Assembly (NCBI GenBank): GCA_963701675.1
Contig: OY969623.1
Location: 5,642,001-5,706,000 of the forward strand
DNA: 64,000 nt
Reading direction: 5' to 3'
DNA from: G963701675 sp963701675
GTDB lineage: Bacteria > Planctomycetota > Planctomycetia > Gemmatales > Gemmataceae
Both the position numbers and the translations under genes were made by a program. Under the pieces are notes generated by a model. The model saw only the letters and a list, made by a program, of their open reading frames with translations. It searched no databases and was not told where the DNA came from. This document shows, piece after piece, positions 29,922 through 37,737 of the stretch. Each line of letters begins with the position of its first letter. Position 1 is the first letter of the stretch.

Positions 29922-29928
29922 GGATGAA

Positions 29929-31844
29929 ATGACGCGCGAAACGATTCGAAAACGTGGCCGTCCCTTCGTCCGGCCGCTGTTGGAAATCCTCGAGGCCCGC
30001 ATCGTGTTCAATGTGGACTTCGGCGATGCACCACTGCCGTATAAGACGCTACTTGCCGAAGGCGGGGCGTCGCACAATGCCGTCGGTCCCACGCTGGGCA
30101 TCAACCGCGACACGGAGGCCGACGGCGTCCATTCCGCGTCCGCGCAAGGGGACGACATCACCGGCATTCCCGATGACGAAGACGGAGTGACCTTCGGCAC
30201 CATCCGCGCTGCGCGCTAGGAGCTACAGCGACGGTGCGTGTATCGGGCGGCTCCTCTCAACTGAACGCGTGGATCGATTTCAACCGCGACGGGTCATGGG
30301 GCGGGCCGGGTGAGCACATCGCCGACGGCCGGTCAGTGGTGGCGGGGGACAACACCATCACGTTCGACGTGCCCAGTTGGGCAGCCGATGGACAGACCTT
30401 TGCTCGCTTTCGCGTCAGCAGCGCCGGCGATCTAGGCCCGAATGGCCCGGCGCAGAACGGCGAGGTAGAGGATTACGCCGTCACGATCAAGCCGCCCAAG
30501 GCGGCGTGCGGGTGCTTCAGCGGGCCAAAGAATGTGACGACAAACTTGGACGTCGCACGCAGCGTCCATGCAGCGGACATGGATGGCGACGGCGATATGG
30601 ATGTCCTTTCTGCCTCCGGGACCGTCAGCCCGGAGACAGGCATCATCGCCTGGTACGAGAACAATGGCAATCAGGGATTCACCCGCCACACGATCACTGA
30701 CTCCGCCGCTGATGATGCCAGGGAAGTGTTTGCGGTGGACCTGGACGGCGATGATGACATCGATGTCCTCTCGGCAGGAACCCACGGCGGAATCGATTGG
30801 TACGAGAATGACGGCAACCAAACCTTCACGCCACATGCCATCACTAGCTTCGGGGGGGCCTATAGCGTGTACGCCGCGGACGTAGACGGCGACGGCGATC
30901 TCGATGTCCTCTCCGCTCACTCTTATTCCAACTATTTCAACAGAATCGATTGGTACGAGAACGACGGCAACCAAAACTTCAGCCTCCACAATATTGCTAC
31001 AGGCGTGCAAGGGGCCAGGAGCGTTCATGCCGCGGACGTGGACCGCGACGGCGACATGGACGTCCTCTCGGCGTCGTGGTTCAACGACGCCATCATCTGG
31101 TACGAGAACGATGGCGCTCAACATTTCACACCGCACGTTATCACCACGGCGGCGGATGGCGCCCGCGACGTCTATACGGCGGACGTGGACGAAGACGGCG
31201 ACATCGACGTCCTCTCCGCGTCCTGGGGTGACGGTACGATTGCTTGGTACGAAAACGATCGCGGCCAGAACTTCACCGCCCAAGCCATTAGCACGACCGC
31301 GGATTTTGCCCAAAGCGTGTATGCGGCGGATGTGGACGGAGATAGCGACGTCGATGTCCTATCCACATCGGGCTTGGACAACTCCGACGACGAAGTCGCC
31401 TGGTACGAGAACGATGGCAGTGAGAATTTCACGGCCCATACCATCACCACCAACGCCTTTGGGGCTTTGGGACTGTATGCGGCGGACGTGGATGGTGACG
31501 GCGACCTGGATGTCCTCTCGGCTAACGCTGGTCAGGACACGATTGCCTGGTACGAGAACCGGCGGGCGAAGGCCGTCGGCGCGCAAGCGGATCTCGTTGG
31601 GCCGCCTGTTGTCCCGCTTCCCCCGCCGCCAGTACCAATCGTCGAGTTCGCGAAAATCCAACCGAGCCGCGCACGCAGCGAGTCTTCGAGCGGAGTAAGC
31701 GGATTTCTCTCCGCCACAGGCGGACTCACGCTCCCGGCTCGCCAACTCGGCTGCGCTGCGAGCGCGGCGCCGGCGGCCCGCCACATGGCGCGACTCGTTA
31801 GCGCAGATGTTGTCTCTTTGGATGCATTCTTCGTCGACTTGTGA
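29929..31844 (+). pseudogene. P8: LEPR-XLL/GEVED protein with 7 FG-GAP blades, frameshifted in the GEVED domain
   Basis: ATG 29929 follows TGAGGA after P7. The frame reads MTRETIRKRGRPFVRPLLEILEARIVF and GTIRAAR, then stops at 30219; the paralogues read GTIRAGALGATATVRV. Losing one base near 30210 (GCTGGCGCGC to GCTGCGCGC) explains this, and the rest of the protein (VSGGSSQLNAWIDFNRDGSW, ACGCF, seven blades, proline linker, RHMARLVSADVVSLDAFFVDL) continues in the next frame to 31844. A GTG at 30234 could reinitiate without the leader. The downstream part has no further lesions, which favours either a sequencing error or a very recent mutation. Confidence 0.85.
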
Positions 31845-31861
31845 CTAGAAGAGAGGTTGTC

Positions 31862-34807
31862 ATGACCCGCGAACGAAACTGTAAGAATCGCCGCCGCTTC
31901 GTCCGGCCACTGCTGGAAATCCTCGAGGCCCGTCTCGTACTCAACACGGACTTCGGCGATGCGCCGTTACCATACAAGACGCTCCTTGCCGAGGGCGGCG
32001 CGTCGCATAATGCCATCGGCCCCACGTTGGGCACCAACCGTGATGCGGAAGCCGACGGCGTGCACTCGGCGTCCGCTCAGGGGGACGACATCACCGGCAT
32101 TCCCGATGACGAAGACGGCGTGACCTTTGGCACGATCCGCGCCGGCGCGCTCGGAGCAACGGCAACGGTACGCGTCGCTGGAGGTACGGCGAAACTCAAT
32201 GCCTGGATCGATTTCAACCGCGACGGATCATGGGGTGGGCCGGGCGAGCACATCGTGGACGGGCGGTCCGTGGTGGCGGGAGACAACGCCATCACATTGG
32301 ACGTTCCGAGCTGGGCGGCAGACGGGCAGACGTTCGCCCGGTTCCGGCTTAGCAACGCCGGCGATCTCGGTCCGAATGGTGCGGCGCAAAACGGCGAGGT
32401 CGAGGATTATTCGGTTACAATCCTGCCGCCGAAGCGGGCTTGCGGCTGTTTTAGTGCGGCACAGGATGTGAGCGGGCTAAACTGGGCGGACGTCGTCTAT
32501 GCGACCGACGTGGATAACGACGCAGACATCGACATCGTGGCCGGGTCAAACATTTACTCCAAGGTTTCTTGGTTTGAGAATCTTGGAAACGAGAATTTCA
32601 GTCCCCACACGATCGCCACGAGCATGCCCGGTGCCATCAGTGTCTACGCGACCGATATGGACAACGACGGCGACACCGACGTCCTGTCCGCCGCTCTGTT
32701 TAACCACACAGTTGCCTGGTACGAAAACGACGGCCATCAAAACTTCACAACTCACATCATCATCAGCTCGGATCTCGGCGTACATAATGCGTACGCGGCG
32801 GACGTCGATAACGACGGCGACATCAATGTCCTCTCGGCGTCCTTTACAAATAACAGGATCTCTTGGTACGAAAATGACGGAAACCAAAACTTCACCGTTC
32901 ACGTCGTCAGTCATGAAGCCTCGGGCGCCTGGGATGTGCATGCGACCGATGTAGACGGCGATGGGGACACCGATGTCCTCTCCGCGTCTTCGGGCGACGA
33001 CAAAATCGCCTGGTACGAAAACGACGGCAACGAGAACTTCACCCTTCACACGATAAGCACGGCATTCGACTCGCCTCGCAGTGTGCACGCTGACGATGTG
33101 GATGGCGACGGCGACGTGGATGTTCTCTCGGCGGCATCCGAGTTCGGCAACATCGTCAACTGGTATGAAAACGACGGCAATGAGAACTTCACTACGCATA
33201 CGATCAACACGGCTCCTGGGGCGTTCGGCGTCTATTCCGCAGACATAGATGGCGACGGCGACATCGATGCCCTGTCCGCATCTCAAAACGATGGCCGAGT
33301 CGCGTGGTATGAAAATGACGGCAATCAGAACTTCACCATGCGCACGATAACCACCGCTGCCGATGGCGTGCGCAACGTATACGCCGAGGACGTGGACGGC
33401 GACGGCGACATGGACGTCCTTTCGAACATCGGCCCTGACGGGCCCCTCGCCTGGTACGAGAACGATGGCAGCCAGGATTTCACTTTCCATACGGTCAGCT
33501 TCGGTCCCGACGCCGCAACGAGCGTCTATGCGGCCGATGTGGACGGCGACGGCGACAACGACATCCTTTCGTCGTCGTATTGGGACGACAGGATTGCCTG
33601 GTACGAAAACACCGGCGATGAGAAATTCGTTGGCCATACGATCACGACTACCGCAAACGGCGCCCGAAGTGTGACCGCGGCCGATGTGGATGGCGACGGC
33701 GATATCGACGTGCTGTCTGCGTCGTTTTACAACATCGAGATTGCCTGGTACGAGAACGACGGCAACCAGAACTTCACCTATCACCTGATTAGCAAGTCGG
33801 GCAATTGTCCGTGGAGCGTACATGCGGCCGATCTAGACGAAGACGGCGACATGGATGTTCTGGCCGCGTCCAAGCTGGACGACGAAATCACATGGTACGA
33901 GAACAACGGAAGCGAGTCTTTCACGCCACACATCATTTCCACCACCGACAGTTGGCCTCGTAGCGTTTACACCGCGGACGTGGACGGCGACGGCGACCTG
34001 GACGTCTTATCCGCCTCGTACTTGGGCACGGTTCAAAGCCGAGTCAGTTGGTATGAAAACGACGGTAACGAGAACTTCACGCCCCACATCATCACATCCA
34101 ATCTAGCCGGAGCGATAAACGTTCATGCCGCCGACCTGGACGGCGACGGCGACGTGGACGTACTTTCCGCGTCCAAGAGCGATAACCGAATTGCCTGGTA
34201 CGAGAACGATGGCAATCAGAACTTCACGACACGCGTCATCTCGACGACAGCAATTGGCACCTCAAGCGTGTACGCCGCAGACGTCAACGGCGACGGTCAT
34301 CTGGACGTTTTATCCGCATCCTCCAGTGATCAGAAGCTCGCGTGGTACGAGAACGACGGGAACAAGAACTTTACGGCTAACATCATTACCACTGCGGCTT
34401 GGAATGCGGCCAGCGTTTATGCGGCGGACGTGGACGGCGACGGCGATCTCGATGTCTTGGCCGCCCAAGCCGGCGACGACCGCATCACTTGGTACGAGAA
34501 CCAGCGTGCGAAAAAAGTCGGCGTGCAAGACGATCCCGTTGGGCCTCCTATCGTGCCGATTCCGCCGCCGCCAGCACCCATCGTGGACTTCGAACCCGCA
34601 ATAATGCAACCGAGCCGCGCACGCAGCGAGTCTTCGAGCGGAGTAAGCGGCGTCCTCCGGTCGTTAACGCTCCCGGCTCGCCAACACGGTTGCGCTGAGT
34701 GTGCGGCTCCGACCGTCCGCCACATTGCGCGACTCGTTAGCGCCGACGTTGTCTCCTTAGATGCATTCCTTGTTCACTTTCACCCGGAAGAGAGGTTTCT
34801 AATATGA
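31862..34807 (+). CDS. P9: LEPR-XLL/GEVED protein with 14 FG-GAP blades, no beta-helix
   Basis: About 981 residues from ATG 31862, chosen because AGAGAGG lies just upstream and the leader MTRERNCKNRR then aligns with P7, P8 and P10; a longer frame opens at GTG 31841, overlapping the P8 stop. LEPR-type motif RFVRPLLEILEARLVLN, GEVED domain, ACGCF, 14 blades (about 32500-34500), proline linker (IVPIPPPPAPIVDF) and tail VRHIARLVSADVVSLDAFLVHF. Two blades have altered calcium loops (DVDNDADID and DVNGDGHLD), which may not bind metal. It overlaps P10 by ATGA. Confidence 0.91.
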   Translation: MTRERNCKNRRRFVRPLLEILEARLVLNTDFGDAPLPYKTLLAEGGASHNAIGPTLGTNRDAEADGVHSASAQGDDITGIPDDEDGVTFGTIRAGALGATATVRVAGGTAKLNAWIDFNRDGSWGGPGEHIVDGRSVVAGDNAITLDVPSWAADGQTFARFRLSNAGDLGPNGAAQNGEVEDYSVTILPPKRACGCFSAAQDVSGLNWADVVYATDVDNDADIDIVAGSNIYSKVSWFENLGNENFSPHTIATSMPGAISVYATDMDNDGDTDVLSAALFNHTVAWYENDGHQNFTTHIIISSDLGVHNAYAADVDNDGDINVLSASFTNNRISWYENDGNQNFTVHVVSHEASGAWDVHATDVDGDGDTDVLSASSGDDKIAWYENDGNENFTLHTISTAFDSPRSVHADDVDGDGDVDVLSAASEFGNIVNWYENDGNENFTTHTINTAPGAFGVYSADIDGDGDIDALSASQNDGRVAWYENDGNQNFTMRTITTAADGVRNVYAEDVDGDGDMDVLSNIGPDGPLAWYENDGSQDFTFHTVSFGPDAATSVYAADVDGDGDNDILSSSYWDDRIAWYENTGDEKFVGHTITTTANGARSVTAADVDGDGDIDVLSASFYNIEIAWYENDGNQNFTYHLISKSGNCPWSVHAADLDEDGDMDVLAASKLDDEITWYENNGSESFTPHIISTTDSWPRSVYTADVDGDGDLDVLSASYLGTVQSRVSWYENDGNENFTPHIITSNLAGAINVHAADLDGDGDVDVLSASKSDNRIAWYENDGNQNFTTRVISTTAIGTSSVYAADVNGDGHLDVLSASSSDQKLAWYENDGNKNFTANIITTAAWNAASVYAADVDGDGDLDVLAAQAGDDRITWYENQRAKKVGVQDDPVGPPIVPIPPPPAPIVDFEPAIMQPSRARSESSSGVSGVLRSLTLPARQHGCAECAAPTVRHIARLVSADVVSLDAFLVHFHPEERFLI

Positions 34808-37737
34808 TCCGCGGGCTAATCCGAAAGAACCGCCGGAGTTTCGTCCGGCCGCTGCTGGAAGTCCTCGAAGCCCGTATCGCATTCAACGTGGATTTCGGTG
34901 ATGCGCCGTCGCCGTACAAGACGCTGCTGGCGGAGGGCGGGGCGTCACACAATGCCGTGGGTCCGACGCTGGGAACGAACCGCGACACGGAAGCCGACGG
35001 CGTGCCTTCCGCGTCCGCTCAAGGCGACGACATCACCGGCGTCCCAGACGATGAGGATGGCGTGACGTTCGGCGCCATTCGAGCCGGTGCGCTTGGTGCG
35101 ACGGCGACCGTCCGCGTAAGCGGCGGTACAGCGAAGCTGAATGCTTGGATCGATTTCAACCGCGACGGTTCGTGGGGCGGGCCGGGAGAACATATCGCCG
35201 ACGGCAGAACCGTGACGACGGGAGACAATACGATTTCGTTCGACGTCCCCAGTTGGGCGGCTGACGGGCAGACGCTCGCCCGGTTCCGGATCAGCAGCGC
35301 CGGCGACCTAGGTCCGAATGGCCCGGCGCAGAACGGCGAAGTGGAGGATTACGCCGTCACGATCAAGCCGCCGAAAGCGGCGCTGGGCCAATTCAATACC
35401 GCCAAGGACGTGAACTTCCCCGTTGGCAGCCCAGAAGACGTGTTTGCGACAGACCTGGACAGCGACGGCGACACCGACATTCTGTCCGCATCGCAAAGTG
35501 ACAATAAAGTTGCCTGGTACGAGAATGTCGGCGGCCCGAACTTCATCCCGCACATCATCTCTAACACGCTCTCTAACACAGACGATGTTCATGCGGCCGA
35601 TGTCGATAGCGACGGCGATACCGACGTCCTCGCCGTCTCCTGGCAGAGCAACCCAAACAGCAGGATTGTTTGGTATGAGAACGACGGGAACCAGAACTTT
35701 ACCTCCCGCACCATCAGCACCACTCAATTCGCCCGGAGCGTGGATACGGCGGATGTGGACGGCGATGGCGACGTGGACGTACTCGGCGGATTCGATTACA
35801 CGGTCGTTTGGTTCGAAAACGACGGCAACGAGAACTTCACTTCCCACACCGTCGACATCGCTGACGACGCGGGTTTTCGCGTGCATGCGGTGGACATGGA
35901 CGGTGACAGCGATGTCGACATTCTCTCGATGTCCCACGTTGACAGCGAAATTTGGTGGTATGAAAACGACGGGAACCAGAACTTCGCCCCGCACCTCGTT
36001 GCCGGCAACCTCGCCGCACTCGCGGACGTGTATCCGGCGGACGTCGACAGCGACGGCGATGTAGATATTCTCTCGGCGTCGTTCCTGAGCGATTCGATTT
36101 TGTGGTTAGAGAACGACGGCAATGAGAACTTCACTGGTCACTCGATTACAGCGGCCGCTGATGGGGCTCTGACCGTTTTTGCCACCGATGTGGATGGCGA
36201 CGGCGACGTGGATGTCCTCTCCGGGTCAGCGTTGGACGACAAGATAGCGTGGTACGAAAACGACGGCAACCAGAACTTTAGCACGCATGTCATTACGAAT
36301 GACGTCCTAGCCGGGAGCGTGTACGCGACGGATGTAGACGGCGACGGTGATACCGACGTTCTGTCGCTGTCAGCCGGCAGCGTAGGCGTGATTGTCTGGC
36401 ATGAGAACGATGGCAACGAGAACTTCACGCCGCACGCGCTTGCTTTCAACGCCTTCGGACCACGGAGTGTCTATGTCGCGGACGTGGACCGGGACGGAGA
36501 CGCAGACATCTTGTCGGCTGCGGGAGACACCATTGCCTGGTACGAAAACGACGGCAAAGAGCAATTCATCCCTCATGTTGTTACTGATGCAGCGAGCGGG
36601 GCACGGAGCGTATTTGCCGCGGACCTGGACGGAGATGGCGATTTGGATGTCCTGTCGGCATCGTACGGTAACGACTTGATCGCCTGGTACGAGAACGACG
36701 GCAATCAGCAATTTAGCGGCCACATTATCACCACGGCCGCCGACGGCGCCTCAAGCGTCTATGTGGCCGACGTGGACGCCGACGGCGACCTGGATGTCCT
36801 TTCTTCGTCCTGGAGAGACGACGAGATTGCCTGGTACGAGAACGACGGCAGCCAGAACTTCGCCAACCACACCCTCACGACGACCGCTGACGCAGCCACG
36901 AGTGTTCATGCGGCGGACATGGACGGTGACGGTGATATGGATGTCGTCTCCGCTTCATACTTTGACAGCGAGATTGCCTGGTACGAAAACGACGGCGACC
37001 AGAACTTCACAGCCCAGGTCATCGCCAGCAGTGGCAGCGGCGCCTATGGCGTATTCCCGGCCGACGTGGACAGCGACGGCGACATGGACATCGTCGCAGC
37101 CGCCGCGTACGTCGGGTGGTTCGAGAACGACGGCAACGCGAACTTCACGCTTCGCGTGATTACCATCCAGGCGTTCATACCCACCAGCGTGTACGTGGCT
37201 GATGTCGACGGCGACGGCGACACCGACATACTTTCCTCATCTTTCAATGACAACAAAATTGCCTGGTACCGTAACAACGGCAGCCAGACCTTCACAACCC
37301 TGATCATCACCACCGGCGCCACCCAAGCTAGACACGTGCACGCGGCGGATATCGACGGCGACTGCGACCTCGACGTGCTCAGTGCGCCCGGCGGCTCCAA
37401 CAAGATTCAATGGTACGAGCAGCGGAACCTTTCGGCAGTCCGCAATAGCGTGTGTGCACACGCGTCCAAACCGCCCGCCCCAGCAACTCCGCTTGTACCG
37501 ATCCCACCGCCGCCGGCGCCGATTGCACAAACCCGTACCCTCAGCGCTGCGACAGCCCGCGAGCGTCCAGCTTCATCGCGGGCGAATGGCCCCGACTCGG
37601 AATTGATCAACACGTCAGGCCTGGACCGGACCGCAGCCGACAGACGGATTCGGCGAATCGCCGCTTTGGCGAGCCCCGAGCTTAACTCATTGGACACTTT
37701 CTTCGCCGACATCTCGACGGAGGCGAGGTTGACATGA
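34804..37737 (+). CDS. P10: LEPR-XLL/GEVED protein with 14 FG-GAP blades, no beta-helix
   Basis: 977 residues; ATGA overlap with P9 at its start and with the SBBP gene at its end. Leader RSFVRPLLEVLEARIAFNVDFGDA, GEVED domain, 14 blades (about 35440-37420), and a proline-rich linker ending RRIRRIAALASPELNSLDTFFADI, the local version of the LDAFF tail. It lacks the ACGCF pair (ALGQF instead). The last blade has DIDGDCDLD with a cysteine in the calcium loop and ends QWYEQRN rather than WYEN. Presumably extracellular and probably co-translated with P9 and the SBBP protein. Confidence 0.91.
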   Translation: MIRGLIRKNRRSFVRPLLEVLEARIAFNVDFGDAPSPYKTLLAEGGASHNAVGPTLGTNRDTEADGVPSASAQGDDITGVPDDEDGVTFGAIRAGALGATATVRVSGGTAKLNAWIDFNRDGSWGGPGEHIADGRTVTTGDNTISFDVPSWAADGQTLARFRISSAGDLGPNGPAQNGEVEDYAVTIKPPKAALGQFNTAKDVNFPVGSPEDVFATDLDSDGDTDILSASQSDNKVAWYENVGGPNFIPHIISNTLSNTDDVHAADVDSDGDTDVLAVSWQSNPNSRIVWYENDGNQNFTSRTISTTQFARSVDTADVDGDGDVDVLGGFDYTVVWFENDGNENFTSHTVDIADDAGFRVHAVDMDGDSDVDILSMSHVDSEIWWYENDGNQNFAPHLVAGNLAALADVYPADVDSDGDVDILSASFLSDSILWLENDGNENFTGHSITAAADGALTVFATDVDGDGDVDVLSGSALDDKIAWYENDGNQNFSTHVITNDVLAGSVYATDVDGDGDTDVLSLSAGSVGVIVWHENDGNENFTPHALAFNAFGPRSVYVADVDRDGDADILSAAGDTIAWYENDGKEQFIPHVVTDAASGARSVFAADLDGDGDLDVLSASYGNDLIAWYENDGNQQFSGHIITTAADGASSVYVADVDADGDLDVLSSSWRDDEIAWYENDGSQNFANHTLTTTADAATSVHAADMDGDGDMDVVSASYFDSEIAWYENDGDQNFTAQVIASSGSGAYGVFPADVDSDGDMDIVAAAAYVGWFENDGNANFTLRVITIQAFIPTSVYVADVDGDGDTDILSSSFNDNKIAWYRNNGSQTFTTLIITTGATQARHVHAADIDGDCDLDVLSAPGGSNKIQWYEQRNLSAVRNSVCAHASKPPAPATPLVPIPPPPAPIAQTRTLSAATARERPASSRANGPDSELINTSGLDRTAADRRIRRIAALASPELNSLDTFFADISTEARLT

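Noticed and set aside
28252..29928. Long +1 frame within P7 that runs into P8
   Set aside because: The stretch before 29929 is an out-of-frame reading of P7 (Thr/Arg/Ser-rich). Only the part from ATG 29929 is the true P8 start.
5609..37737. Could the 144-bp periodic sequence be a CRISPR array or satellite DNA?
   Set aside because: The repeats are translated in one open frame, are too long for CRISPR repeats, vary mostly at codon third positions and have no spacer/repeat alternation or cas genes.
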